Shown: positions 19,445 through 27,362 of the stretch, one piece after another
How the letters are laid out: every line of letters starts with the position of its first letter
Numbering within the stretch: the stretch's first letter is position 1
Program-made: the position numbers and the translations under genes
The notes under the pieces: generated by a model
Told to the model about the DNA's origin: nothing
Database searches by the model: none
Seen by the model: the letters and a program-made list of their open reading frames with translations, nothing else
From: Sutcliffiella tianshenii
Lineage (GTDB): Bacteria; Bacillota; Bacilli; Bacillales; Bacillaceae_I
Direction of reading: 5' to 3'
Assembly (NCBI RefSeq): GCF_016908565.1
Contig: NZ_JAFBED010000009.1
Location: 1 to 64,000 of the forward strand
Length of the DNA: 64,000 nucleotides

Positions 19445-20035
19445 ATGCCTAAAATAGTAGATCATGAAAAACAAAGACAATTGGTTGCAGAAGCAGTATG
19501 GAGAATCATCCGTCGTGAAGGGATGGAGGGAGCCACTGTCAGGAGGATCGCCGAGGAAGCTGGCGTGTCTCCTGGCTCTCTGCGGCATTATTTCGGGACA
19601 CAGTCTGAGCTGCTTGCATTTTCGATGAGCCTTGTGTCGGAGCGGGTGAAGGAGCGGATTGCCCGTTTGGAGTTTACTGGCGAGCCTCTTGAAGATGCAG
19701 AGAAGCTGCTCCATGAATTTTTACCGCTTGATGAAGAAAAACGTGCGGAAATGGAGGTATGGATGGCTTTCACGATCAAAGCACTTTCGGATACCACCCT
19801 ATATGAATTAAGTTCCCGGGTCTATGCAGAAATGAAAATGGCCGTAAGCTTGATCATCGATACGCTGATAGAAAAAGGTCTTGCACGAGAAGAAATAGAC
19901 CGGGACGCACAAATCGAAATCCTGTACTCGCTCCTCGACGGCCTGGCACTCCACGGTATCATGCAGCCGGACCACGTGAATGCGGAGGCCATGAAAAACA
20001 GTATAGGGTACTACTTGAGAACGATTTGCCGTTGA
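19445..20035 (+). CDS. TetR-family regulator (PksA-like)
   Basis: A 196-residue repressor. The N-terminal helix-turn-helix reads GATVRRIAEEAGVSPGSLRHYFGTQSELL (about residues 27-55), the canonical TetR pattern; the rest is the helical ligand-binding domain. It starts like B. subtilis PksA (MPKIVDHEKQRQ). The ATG at 19445 has no RBS and lies 8 bases after a TACAAT -10 element, so the mRNA may be leaderless; an ATG at 19427 with AAAGG 4 bases upstream is the alternative. It probably controls itself and the divergent membrane protein. Confidence 0.87.
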   Translation: MPKIVDHEKQRQLVAEAVWRIIRREGMEGATVRRIAEEAGVSPGSLRHYFGTQSELLAFSMSLVSERVKERIARLEFTGEPLEDAEKLLHEFLPLDEEKRAEMEVWMAFTIKALSDTTLYELSSRVYAEMKMAVSLIIDTLIEKGLAREEIDRDAQIEILYSLLDGLALHGIMQPDHVNAEAMKNSIGYYLRTICR

Positions 20036-20127
20036 AATGTCTTGGAACAAATAAACACCACCAGCTAGCTTGTATACCGTTCGTTTTGTGGTGCTTGACA
20101 GTTTTGAAGAACCAGCAAAAGTAAAAT

Positions 20128-20310
20128 AAGCGGAGAATTTCCGGTTAAATGCAAAATGTAGCTTGTTTCGGGGGAAATAAGGGGAGTTTTTCCGCTTAAG
20201 TACACCCTAAACCCCAATTTTCGCTCTTTTAGAGTCAATAGGCGGAATTTCTCCGCCTATTTCAGCCTTTTTTCATGGTAATTACTAATTAAGCGGAATT
20301 TCTCCGTCTA
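20128..20310. repeat. four dispersed copies of a palindromic GCGGAATTTCTCCGC element
   Basis: Related palindromes lie at 20128-20148 (AAGCGGAGAATTTCCGG), 20179-20199 (AAGGGGAGTTTTTCCGC), 20238-20260 (AGGCGGAATTTCTCCGCCT) and 20290-20310 (AAGCGGAATTTCTCCGTC). Spacings are about 51, 60 and 52 bases. They fill the 366-base gap between the TetR gene and a convergent gene; I see no gene in that gap. Confidence 0.7.
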
Positions 20311-20401
20311 TTTATCAGCTCTAATGCTTAGCCTGAACTCCCAACCGTTAAGTGCGAACCCTCTTGAACCTTACAGCTTTCCTACCACCGGTGGTGTTCC
20401 T

Positions 20402-20617
20402 CTATTCTTCCTTAGGATGCCTGAATGAAAAATAACAGACAGCCAAAGACACGACCGTCAAGAATAGAAAAAATAAAGCATAGAGAGGCTTAAATTCAAT
20501 CAAGAAAAAGTGATAGGTGGTGATTGCGGTAATCAAACCTATCACCGCAAAAACTATTCCTGTAAAAAGATTGCCCAACACGACTAGACAACCAGATGCT
20601 CGGTACAATGCTTTCAT
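20402..20617 (-). CDS. small membrane protein
   Basis: 71 residues with two clear membrane segments (about residues 8-34 and 40-65) and a charged C-terminus (RHPKEE). RBS GGGGAGGAAAGGAAATT. It lies 21 bases downstream of another membrane protein gene on the same strand and is probably in its operon. The family is not recognised. Confidence 0.6.
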   Translation of the reverse strand: MKALYRASGCLVVLGNLFTGIVFAVIGLITAITTYHFFLIEFKPLYALFFLFLTVVSLAVCYFSFRHPKEE

Positions 20618-20638
20618 AATTTCCTTTCCTCCCCATGG

Positions 20639-21415
20639 TTATTCTGGATCGCGAAAACGGAACATGGATTCATAATAGACTGTCCGCTCGTCGGTCTTGA
20701 AGGAATACTTGCTCCAGACGCTCGTCTTTTCGATGGTTTCCTCTGTTTCCACCACCCTGAGCTCATTTGGACCGATTTTCATTACAAGTGAATCGATTAC
20801 TTTCAATTCTTCGTTATCCTCATTCAAGGCGCGGATCTTCACTTGTACTTCCTTTTCCTTGTCCAGATTGTTTTTTACAAAAAAGATATTGTCATATTGA
20901 TAGTCAGTGCAATCGCTCAAGCAATCCTTCGTCGACTCGAGGAAAAGGACTGTCATTTCCTCTTCCTGCGCGGAGGCTTCTATCTCACTCATGGCCGCCT
21001 CGATATTCAGGACATAGTTCGCCTTCTCGCTAAAAGGCAGGATCCATGCAAACAATAGAAGGAATACGAACCCTAAAGTACCGGTAAACGCCCACATCGC
21101 ATTGGGATTATGTACTTCTTTTGGCATTCCGCGATGCAAAAATGAAACAAATAAATTGATCAGGGTGAGGATCAGTACAATGCTTCCTGTTACAATGAGC
21201 CCGATCGTCAAATCGTGTACATTGGGAAAGATGGAAAGATTGTATGTCTGATAGAAGTAGAAATTGGCGATTCCGGATAACAGGATCAAAACTAGCAGAA
21301 GCAGCATCGGCTTTTTCCACTCCGCTTTTTCCCTTTTCCCGCTTTTCACATCCATTAAAGACCATACGATCCAGATGAACGGGAGAGTAAAGATAATAAT
21401 CATGATAGCGACCAT
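20639..21415 (-). CDS. membrane protein with extracytoplasmic C-terminal domain
   Basis: 258 residues: about four membrane segments (residues 2-20, 34-54, 68-92, 106-125) followed by a soluble domain of about 130 residues with a CLSDC cysteine pair (about 163-167) that could form a disulfide outside the cell. RBS AAGGAAGAG 9 bases before ATG. It is first in a two-gene unit with the small membrane protein. I do not recognise the family. Confidence 0.7.
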   Translation of the reverse strand: MVAIMIIIFTLPFIWIVWSLMDVKSGKREKAEWKKPMLLLLVLILLSGIANFYFYQTYNLSIFPNVHDLTIGLIVTGSIVLILTLINLFVSFLHRGMPKEVHNPNAMWAFTGTLGFVFLLLFAWILPFSEKANYVLNIEAAMSEIEASAQEEEMTVLFLESTKDCLSDCTDYQYDNIFFVKNNLDKEKEVQVKIRALNEDNEELKVIDSLVMKIGPNELRVVETEETIEKTSVWSKYSFKTDERTVYYESMFRFRDPE

Positions 21416-21636
21416 AGGCAGTATCTCTTCCTTTCATAATGTATTGAACACTTTTGTTCTTTACCCGTTATGATGTAAAAAAATCCCACTTGCAAAAGAA
21501 TTTCTGCCACATTTTATCATAGAAGACCAATCCCTATTTGTAATCTGCAGAAATACCCAATTTAATTGGATGCTGTCCAAAATGAAACATAAGAATGATA
21601 AAATATAAGAAAGTAAATCCAAAAGGAGTTCAAACC

Positions 21637-22314
21637 ATGAATTCGGATAAAACGATCATTGAAAAATTGAATCTTACCAAATATTCCAGCCGGCTTGTAA
21701 TGGGGGCGCCGGAGGACTTGAAGGACTTCAAGGGACTCGAGCATGATGCTTCCATTCAAAAGGATAAGTACGATCTGGTATTCCTGTTTATCTATTCACT
21801 CGAGGAGTTCGCCGACTATATCAAGCTTTTGGTGGAGCGTGACCTTGTATTGGACAAAGGCTATGTATTTTTTGCCTATCCGAAGAAGAACAATCCAAAG
21901 TACAAGGAATATATCGAACGCGACCGTTTCATCGAAGCGGCCAACATGGATGAAGAGGGCTATATTCCAGGGAGCAACCTGAAATTTTCCAGAATGGTCA
22001 GCTTGAATGACGTATTTACCGTGGTGGGACTTAAAGCAGCAGCAAAGAAAACGAAAAAAGCGGAGAGCACGAAGAAAAGCCAGTGTGTGGACGATTACAT
22101 CGTACATATCGATGATATCCTGGAACATTTGAAAAACAATGAGGATATATTGAAGACATACAATGAACTCACCTACGGCTACCAGAAGGATTGGGCGCGC
22201 TATGTGTACAGTGCCAAAAGAAAGGAGACGCAGGAAAAGCGGCTCTTGGAGATGGAAACCATATTAGGGGAAGGATACAAGTCGATGGATCTGTATCGCA
22301 GAAAGAATAAGTAA
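21637..22314 (+). CDS. YdeI/OmdA-type protein with N-terminal DUF3052-like part
   Basis: 225 residues. The N-terminal part (YDLVFLFIYSLEEFADYIKLL and VLDKGYVFFAYPKKNNPKY) looks like DUF3052-type small proteins. The C-terminal 60 residues (YGYQKDWARYVYSAKRKETQEKRL) match the C-terminal helical motif of the YdeI/OmdA (bacteriocin-protection) family. The start ATG follows AAAAGGAG at good spacing; an in-frame ATG at 21595 lacks one. Function is unknown; the family name does not prove bacteriocin protection. Confidence 0.72.
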   Translation: MNSDKTIIEKLNLTKYSSRLVMGAPEDLKDFKGLEHDASIQKDKYDLVFLFIYSLEEFADYIKLLVERDLVLDKGYVFFAYPKKNNPKYKEYIERDRFIEAANMDEEGYIPGSNLKFSRMVSLNDVFTVVGLKAAAKKTKKAESTKKSQCVDDYIVHIDDILEHLKNNEDILKTYNELTYGYQKDWARYVYSAKRKETQEKRLLEMETILGEGYKSMDLYRRKNK

Positions 22315-22320
22315 GAGAGG

Positions 22321-22353
22321 GAGCTGCCGAAAAGTCTCGTGCAGCTCTTTTTT
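22321..22353 (+). terminator. terminator after the YdeI-like gene
   Basis: The stem GAGCTGC/GCAGCTC with a 13-base loop is followed by eight or more T. Confidence 0.85.
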
Positions 22354-22425
22354 TTGTCGAGAAATATGGGAAGAGCACAGCCCCTATTTATGGTACATTA
22401 AAAATAGTGGGAGGAAATGGCAGAC

Positions 22426-22629
22426 ATGGAGAAACTTAAAAAGCTATTTATGGCGGTTGCGTTGATAGGGCAGGTTGTGGGAATCGTACTCGTCTTTGTT
22501 GACGTACTGCTTGCCGTGATTTTTTACATATTATATGGATTGGCCGTTGTCGCATTGTTCATTGTATTGATCATGGAACGCGACAAGGAAAAAGAGGAGG
22601 ACGACAAGAATGATTATAGTGACTACTGA
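22426..22629 (+). CDS. small two-helix membrane protein
   Basis: About 67 residues. Two adjacent membrane segments (about residues 6-25 and 28-48) are followed by a highly charged tail (ERDKEKEEDDKNDYSDY). The ATG at 22426 fits the GGGAGGA site better than the ATG at 22417, which touches it. Its end overlaps the YbjQ-like gene by 20 bases, so the two are likely translated from one mRNA. The family is not recognised. Confidence 0.65.
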   Translation: MEKLKKLFMAVALIGQVVGIVLVFVDVLLAVIFYILYGLAVVALFIVLIMERDKEKEEDDKNDYSDY

Positions 22630-22927
22630 AACGGTACCAGGCAAGGAAATTAAACAATTGAAGGGATTTGTCCGCGGTAATACGGTCCAGTCGAAGCATA
22701 TCGGAAAGGATCTGCTCGCCGGCTTGAAAACCATCGTCGGGGGAGAAATCAAGGAATACACCGAGATGATGACAGAGGCGCGCCAGAAGGCGATTGCCAG
22801 AATGGTAGAGGATGCGAAGGCGAAAGGTGCCAACGCCGTCATCTGTGTTCGACTTGAAACGTCCAGCATCATGGCGAATGCGTCCGAGATCATTGCTTAC
22901 GGGACAGCGGTAGTGGTGGAAGAATAA
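22610..22927 (+). CDS. YbjQ-family (UPF0145) protein
   Basis: 105 residues with the YbjQ pattern: a beta strand MIIVTTETVPG, the conserved VRGNTVQSKHIGKDLLAGLK, a GGEIKEYTEMMTEARQKA helix, and a final strand pair GANAVICVRLETSS and AYGTAVVVEE. The domain forms pentameric rings; its role is not firmly known (some annotations call it heavy-metal binding). RBS GAGGAGGACGACAAG lies inside the upstream gene. A shared terminator follows. Confidence 0.9.
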   Translation: MIIVTTETVPGKEIKQLKGFVRGNTVQSKHIGKDLLAGLKTIVGGEIKEYTEMMTEARQKAIARMVEDAKAKGANAVICVRLETSSIMANASEIIAYGTAVVVEE

Positions 22928-22932
22928 AATAA

Positions 22933-22962
22933 GAAGCGCTTGGGACATTCCCAGGCGCTTTA
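22933..22962. terminator. bidirectional terminator between ybjQ-like and tatA
   Basis: The stem AAGCGCTTGGGA/TCCCAGGCGCTT with a 3-base loop, between convergent genes. Confidence 0.8.
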
Positions 22963-22966
22963 TCTG

Positions 22967-23149
22967 TTATTGATTCTTATTTTGCTTTTTTGTAGCAGGG
23001 TCATCCATATCCATCATGTCCTTCATCTCGCGCTTGAACTCAAACAGCGCCTGTCCGGCCGCTTTGCCAAGCTTAGGGAGCTTGTTGGGACCGAAGATGA
23101 GGAGGGCGACAATCAGTATGACTGCAATTTCACCTATACCCAGGTTCAT
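22967..23149 (-). CDS. tatA: twin-arginine translocase subunit TatA/TatE
   Basis: 60 residues in the classic TatA layout: a short N-terminus MNLGIGEIAVI, one membrane helix (about residues 4-20), the hinge FGPNKLPKLGK, an amphipathic helix (AAGQALFEFKREMKDMM) and an acidic-polar tail. TatA oligomers form the pore that lets folded proteins cross the membrane. RBS AAAAGGAAGTG. No tatC is beside it, so the partner must be elsewhere. Confidence 0.93.
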   Translation of the reverse strand: MNLGIGEIAVILIVALLIFGPNKLPKLGKAAGQALFEFKREMKDMMDMDDPATKKQNKNQ

Positions 23150-23184
23150 ATGTGTACACTTCCTTTTCCTTTTTGATTAGCAGG

Positions 23185-23517
23185 TTAAAAGGATGTGAAG
23201 AAAGATAAATAGTTGGATTGATAGAAATGAGGGGATAAGAAATACCTGGCATGCGGAAATACACCCAACGCAAAAGAAGGGAGTAGGTGCCTCGAAATGA
23301 TGGGAGGGATCTGCCATTTTGGATTTACCGCTGCCTCTTCATTCTTGCCTGAAGAACCATTCGCATCATTGCCTTTGGAAGGCTGAACTAGTGCCAGCTC
23401 GTTTTCCATGCTGGCTTCAGATAGAATGTGCACTGTCTGATTGCTCACAGTTTCATGCTTTAAACCCAAGTAAAATACCATGCCAACAATCAGTGGCAGC
23501 AATAACCCTTTCTTCAT
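23185..23517 (-). CDS. small exported protein of unknown function
   Basis: 110 residues beginning with a hydrophobic signal or anchor (KKGLLLPLIVGMVFYLGL, residues 2-19), a polar low-complexity middle, and an aromatic-rich C-terminus (HARYFLSPHFYQSNYLSFF). An excellent AAGGAGGAGAAACG site precedes the ATG. No domain is recognised; the good RBS and signal are the main support. Confidence 0.6.
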   Translation of the reverse strand: MKKGLLLPLIVGMVFYLGLKHETVSNQTVHILSEASMENELALVQPSKGNDANGSSGKNEEAAVNPKWQIPPIISRHLLPSFALGVFPHARYFLSPHFYQSNYLSFFTSF

Positions 23518-23584
23518 CGTTTCTCCTCCTTTCGTATGGATTCCACTAAATTATACTTGATAATGTGATATCCGCAATAAATAT

Positions 23585-23602
23585 AGGGGCCAGGCACCCT
23601 GG
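23585..23602. repeat. short dispersed repeat (GGGGCCAGGC type)
   Basis: AGGGGCCAGGCACCCTGG sits just past the end of the CDF gene. Related copies lie at 60112-60126 and 61763-61780. Such GC-rich, part-palindromic units are common between Bacillus genes. Confidence 0.5.
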
Positions 23603-23605
23603 TAA

Positions 23606-24475
23606 TTATTGCGGCTCGACATGTACATGGACACTGAAGACGCCATGCTCTTTCATCAGTATCGATTCCACGTAGGTGGCGATGTCATGGGCTTCTTTTA
23701 TATCAAGGTGGGGTTTCACGAGGATGACCACGTCCAGCACCTCGTTATTGCCGTAGTTCCGCCCTTTGAGCTCCTTGATCTCTTCCACGCCGTCCGCTTC
23801 CTGGATGACACTTTCGTAAAATGCCAGCTTCTTTTCATCAAATCCATCCGAGAGTTCATGGGAGGATTGCCGGAAGATACCCCATGCTGTCGTACAGATG
23901 ATCGCGCCGACAATGATGGCGGTGAGGGTATCGAGCCAAGGCATGTTGAACTGTGAACCGATAATACCGATTGTCGCCCCGATGCTGACCCATGCATCGG
24001 AAATGTTATCCTTCGCCGCAGCCATGACCGCTTTGCTGTCGATCTTTTGTGCCAACCGTTTGTTATAGCGGTATACCCCATACATGACAACCGCAGAAGC
24101 AAGGCCGACATATCCTGCCAACATATCCGGAGACTCATTCCTGCCCTGGAATATGGTACTGATCCCGTCCACCAATACTTGAATTCCTACGGCAAACATA
24201 ATGAAGGAAGCAATCATGGAAGCAATCGTTTCACTTTTCCAATGGCCATAGGCATGGTCATCATCTGGCGGTCTTTGTGCAAGCTTCAGGCCGATCAGTA
24301 CGGCGACAGAGGCTATGATATCCGTTGCATTATTCAATCCATCCGCTCGAAGTGCAGAGGAGTCGCTTATGTATCCGATAAACAATTTTATGGCAGACAG
24401 AACAAGATAGGCGATGATACTGATGATCGCCCCGCGTTCGCCAAGCTTCAGATTCTGATATTTTTCCTGTTCCAT
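23606..24475 (-). CDS. cation diffusion facilitator exporter (MneP/MneS-like)
   Basis: 289 residues with six membrane segments (about 13-185) and a C-terminal cytoplasmic domain (about 205-289) ending HVHVEPQ. The metal sites typical of CDF exporters are visible: ADGLNNATD in helix 2, DDDHAYGH at its end, and DNISDAW in helix 5. The family expels divalent metals against protons; the DxxxD motif in helix 2 fits the manganese-exporting group of Bacillus (MneP/MneS), but the substrate is inferred. It stands alone with its own promoter region. Confidence 0.88.
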   Translation of the reverse strand: MEQEKYQNLKLGERGAIISIIAYLVLSAIKLFIGYISDSSALRADGLNNATDIIASVAVLIGLKLAQRPPDDDHAYGHWKSETIASMIASFIMFAVGIQVLVDGISTIFQGRNESPDMLAGYVGLASAVVMYGVYRYNKRLAQKIDSKAVMAAAKDNISDAWVSIGATIGIIGSQFNMPWLDTLTAIIVGAIICTTAWGIFRQSSHELSDGFDEKKLAFYESVIQEADGVEEIKELKGRNYGNNEVLDVVILVKPHLDIKEAHDIATYVESILMKEHGVFSVHVHVEPQ

Positions 24476-24597
24476 TTCATATAATGCCTCCCTTAAAGGT
24501 CTTTGACTATCATACCAATAGGAAATCGGGTGGGTCTAGAGCAACCTTTTTGCCCATTTTTATATATGTAGGAGAACAGAAATATTGTTGGAAAAGG

Positions 24598-24650
24598 GAA
24601 AAAGAGGCATCCCAGGAAGACTTTTGCCCCCATATGGAATGCCTCTTATT
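24598..24650 (-). terminator. terminator of yngK
   Basis: AAGAGGCATTCC on the minus strand pairs with GGGATGCCTCTT on the far side of a long loop and is followed by a T-rich stretch. It lies 12 bases after the yngK stop. Confidence 0.65.
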
Positions 24651-24661
24651 CTATGAATCTA

Positions 24662-26224
24662 CTATTTCACCACTTTTACAATCTTCGCATCCTTGCTTTC
24701 CACACCGGTGTTGGAAACCGAGGTCACACCATACGTGTACTGCTTGCCTTCTTCAACTGTGCTGTCCACAATAGTGGTAACGCCATCTGCAGAATAAACG
24801 ACATCCACGATATTCGCCGGATTGCTGTAATCCCCTTCTTGAAGTCCGTCGAAGCGGTAGATGACATATTTTCTTGCATCAGAGTGCTTTTTGTCATCTA
24901 TGGTAAGGGTGATGCCATTTTCCGATTTGTCCGCTTTCACCGTGTTCGGCTTCTTAGGAAGCTCTTCGCCATTCCATGCTGTAGCAGGAACGAGAGCCGG
25001 CTCCGTATAGATTTCATTCGTAAGGATATCTGCATATCCTAAGCTGTTTTTAATGATCTGTCTTAGGGAGAAGTGCATCTGACCTTGTGTGTTTTCGTCC
25101 TGGCGGTTGTCAAGGATCTGGCCAGGAAGCTCGTATGGGTTATACCAGTTCTGGTCGGGGTTGGCCCCCACCTTATAGTCGGCTGTACCAATGTAGAGGT
25201 TCACTGGATGATTGTACGCATATTCCTCTACTTCGTTGCTCCACCAGTCAAGCAGGATGGAGTAGTCCGCAACTGCAAATCCGCGGGACCAATAGATCTG
25301 CGGCGTGATATAGTCGATGCTGCCGTCCTTGATCCACTGTCTTGTATCGGCATAAAGGTCATCATAGTTCGTTTGACCGGCCTGTGTCTTACTTCCAGTC
25401 GGGTCCATTGCAATATTTCTCCATACACCGAACGGAGAGATACCGAACTGCACCCAGCTCTTTGTTTCCTTGATGGTGGAGTTGATCGCTGCAACGAGTG
25501 TGTTTACGTTATCGCGTCTCCAGTCACCGATGTTATCGAATCCGCGCGGGTCCGCCTCGAATTGTGCTTGGTCAGGGAATTCCTCCCCAGCTCTGCGATA
25601 TGGATAGAAGTAATCATCCATATGAACCGCTTCAATGTCGTATTTGCTTACAAGCTCTTCGACAGTAGAAAGGAGATAGTCCTGTACCCCTTGGATGCCA
25701 GGGTTCAAGTAGTATTGAGGACCATATTTCACGATCCACTCCGGATGTTCTTTTGCCACACTTTCGGGTGACAGGCTGTCCAATGATTCAAACGGCATCG
25801 TTACACGATATGGATTCACCCACGCATGCACCTCGATGCCGCGCGCATGGGATTCATCAATCATGATCTGCAGCGGGTCATAGCCAGGATCGGTTCCTTG
25901 GGCCTTTCCAGTCACATACTTGGACCACGGATCAATTTCAGACGGATAAAATGCATCTGCCGTAGGCTTTACCTGATAGATGATGGTGTTGAAATTTTTC
26001 CCCTTAAGAAAATCAAGCGTCTGCTCAACCCAAGCGGTATAATCCGCTTCATTCATGCCAGCTCTCATATCAATGTTCTGAACGGTGGCAATCCAGGCTG
26101 CCCTCATCTCATGCTTTGGTTGGTAAGCCATTTCTGCACTCCCTTTCGCGGTAAAAAGAGGGAGAGTTAAGGTGAACAGTAATGCCGTTATCATTATGTA
26201 TTTACATGCTTGTCCAATTTTCAT
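24662..26224 (-). CDS. yngK: secreted glycoside hydrolase-like protein, YngK family (GHL10/DUF187)
   Basis: 520 residues. An N-terminal signal peptide (ITALLFTLTLPLFTAKGSA, about residues 12-30) is followed by a TIM-barrel GHL10 domain (about 38-370) with family marks MRAAWIATVQNID, IIYQVKPTADAFYPS, GIEVHAWVNPYRV, EAVHMDDYFYPYR and FGISPFGVWRN. A C-terminal fibronectin-III-like module (about 425-520) contains KYVIYRFDG and YTYGVTSVSNTG. It probably acts on an extracellular glycan, substrate unknown. A perfect CcpA site lies 29 bases upstream, so glucose repression is likely. Confidence 0.92.
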   Translation of the reverse strand: MKIGQACKYIMITALLFTLTLPLFTAKGSAEMAYQPKHEMRAAWIATVQNIDMRAGMNEADYTAWVEQTLDFLKGKNFNTIIYQVKPTADAFYPSEIDPWSKYVTGKAQGTDPGYDPLQIMIDESHARGIEVHAWVNPYRVTMPFESLDSLSPESVAKEHPEWIVKYGPQYYLNPGIQGVQDYLLSTVEELVSKYDIEAVHMDDYFYPYRRAGEEFPDQAQFEADPRGFDNIGDWRRDNVNTLVAAINSTIKETKSWVQFGISPFGVWRNIAMDPTGSKTQAGQTNYDDLYADTRQWIKDGSIDYITPQIYWSRGFAVADYSILLDWWSNEVEEYAYNHPVNLYIGTADYKVGANPDQNWYNPYELPGQILDNRQDENTQGQMHFSLRQIIKNSLGYADILTNEIYTEPALVPATAWNGEELPKKPNTVKADKSENGITLTIDDKKHSDARKYVIYRFDGLQEGDYSNPANIVDVVYSADGVTTIVDSTVEEGKQYTYGVTSVSNTGVESKDAKIVKVVK

Positions 26225-26252
26225 TTGTAGCCCCTCGCTTTCATATTTTGTT

Positions 26253-26266
26253 TGTTAACGCTTACA
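26253..26266 (-). promoter_or_regulatory. cre site (CcpA) upstream of yngK
   Basis: On the minus strand the 14 bases read TGTAAGCGTTAACA, matching the cre consensus TGWAARCGYTWNCW at every position. It lies between the probable promoter and the start codon of yngK, the usual place for a repressing site. Confidence 0.8.
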
Positions 26267-26276
26267 AAACTAATCG

Positions 26277-26325
26277 TTGAAATAATATTTCAAGAAAAGT
26301 TACAATAGTTGAAATATTATTTCTG
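26277..26325. promoter_or_regulatory. twin palindromes upstream of yngK
   Basis: TTGAAATAATATTTCAA at 26277-26293 is a perfect 17-base palindrome. TTGAAATATTATTTCTG at 26309-26325 is a near copy. Their starts are 32 bases apart, about three helical turns. They look like a two-site operator for an unidentified repressor, adjacent to the cre site. Confidence 0.6.
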
Positions 26326-26478
26326 TTATTATTATAAAAGTAATGACAAAAATGGTATATAGAGCCAAAGAAGCAAATTACTGAATATTCAAACTTGTAT
26401 TCTTGGTAGTTTCGACACAGGTTGCGTAGTTATTTGGGACTAATTCGAGCATCGAAATAATTTTGTTTAAAAAAGCTA

Positions 26479-26509
26479 TTTACCTTTACGCTACGTCAAG
26501 GTGTATAGT
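26479..26509 (+). promoter_or_regulatory. MerR-type promoter with 19-base spacer
   Basis: TTTACC (26479-26484) and TATAGT (26504-26509) are separated by 19 bases. Between them, 26482-26502 is an interrupted palindrome with arms ACCTT and AAGGT (16 of 21 positions pair). The overlong spacer with an operator inside is the hallmark of MerR-activated promoters. Confidence 0.75.
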
Positions 26510-26531
26510 GAAATTGTCAGGAGGTGAGCAC

Positions 26532-27299
26532 ATGGAATATACCGTGCAGAAGCTAGCGGAATTGGCGGGGATAACGGGTCGGACCTTGCGCTATTATGAT
26601 GAAATCGGGATTCTTAAGCCGGCAAGAATCAATTCATCTGGATACCGCATTTATGGTCAAAAGGAAGTGGACCGCCTGCAGCAAATCCTTTTTTACAGGG
26701 AGCTGGAGGTGGATCTGGAGAGCATCAAGCAAATCATGACCTCTCCGACCTTTGACCCGGCTCATGCATTGAAAGAACATCGCGAAAAACTTCTGACAAA
26801 ACGTGAGCAATTGAATCAGCTGATTGCCAATGTCGATAAAACATTGGCGGCGCAGGAAGGGAGAATAACAATGAGCGACAAGGAAAAATTCGAAGCATTC
26901 AAGCAGAAGCAAATAGATGAAAACGAAAAGAATTATGGCAAGGAAATCCGTGAGAAGTACGGAGAAGAGGCTGTCGAAAAATCCAATGCAAAATTCAAAG
27001 GCATGAGTAATGATCAGCATGCCGAAGGGGAAAAACTCGGGCAAGAGATTCTGGATGTTCTGGATGCTGCGATGCAGACGGGCGATCCTGCCGGGGACCT
27101 CGGACAAAAAGCGGCTGCACTGCATCACAAGTGGCTGGGCCTATACTGGGACAGCTATTCCAAGGAGGCGCATGCAGGACTTGCACAGATGTATGTGGAT
27201 GATGAGCGGTTCACCGCATACTATGACAAGAAGACCCCAGGCACCGCAGCATTTTTGCGGGATGCGGTGTTTGTTTATACGGGGACGGCGAAGGACTGA
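26532..27299 (+). CDS. MerR-family activator with TipAS domain (Mta/TipA-like)
   Basis: 255 residues. The N-terminal MerR winged helix (VQKLAELAGITGRTLRYYDEIGILKPARIN, about residues 4-33) and a coiled-coil dimerisation helix (about 75-115) are followed by a TipAS drug-sensing domain (about 140-255, with GEKLGQEILD and the HHKWLGLYW motif). Family knowledge: such proteins bind thiopeptides or other amphipathic drugs and activate efflux genes and themselves. RBS GGAGGTG sets the ATG at 26532. The stretched promoter upstream fits autoactivation. No exporter is adjacent. Confidence 0.9.
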   Translation: MEYTVQKLAELAGITGRTLRYYDEIGILKPARINSSGYRIYGQKEVDRLQQILFYRELEVDLESIKQIMTSPTFDPAHALKEHREKLLTKREQLNQLIANVDKTLAAQEGRITMSDKEKFEAFKQKQIDENEKNYGKEIREKYGEEAVEKSNAKFKGMSNDQHAEGEKLGQEILDVLDAAMQTGDPAGDLGQKAAALHHKWLGLYWDSYSKEAHAGLAQMYVDDERFTAYYDKKTPGTAAFLRDAVFVYTGTAKD

Positions 27300-27310
27300 G
27301 AGAATAGTTT

Positions 27311-27347
27311 GGCAGGCGGCGCGTGAGGTGCTGCCTGTTTTTTTTTG
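27311..27347 (+). terminator. terminator after the TipA-like gene
   Basis: GGCAG and CTGCC arms with an inner GC-rich stem are followed by nine T. Confidence 0.75.
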
Positions 27348-27362
27348 AGGGAAAAGGGAAGC

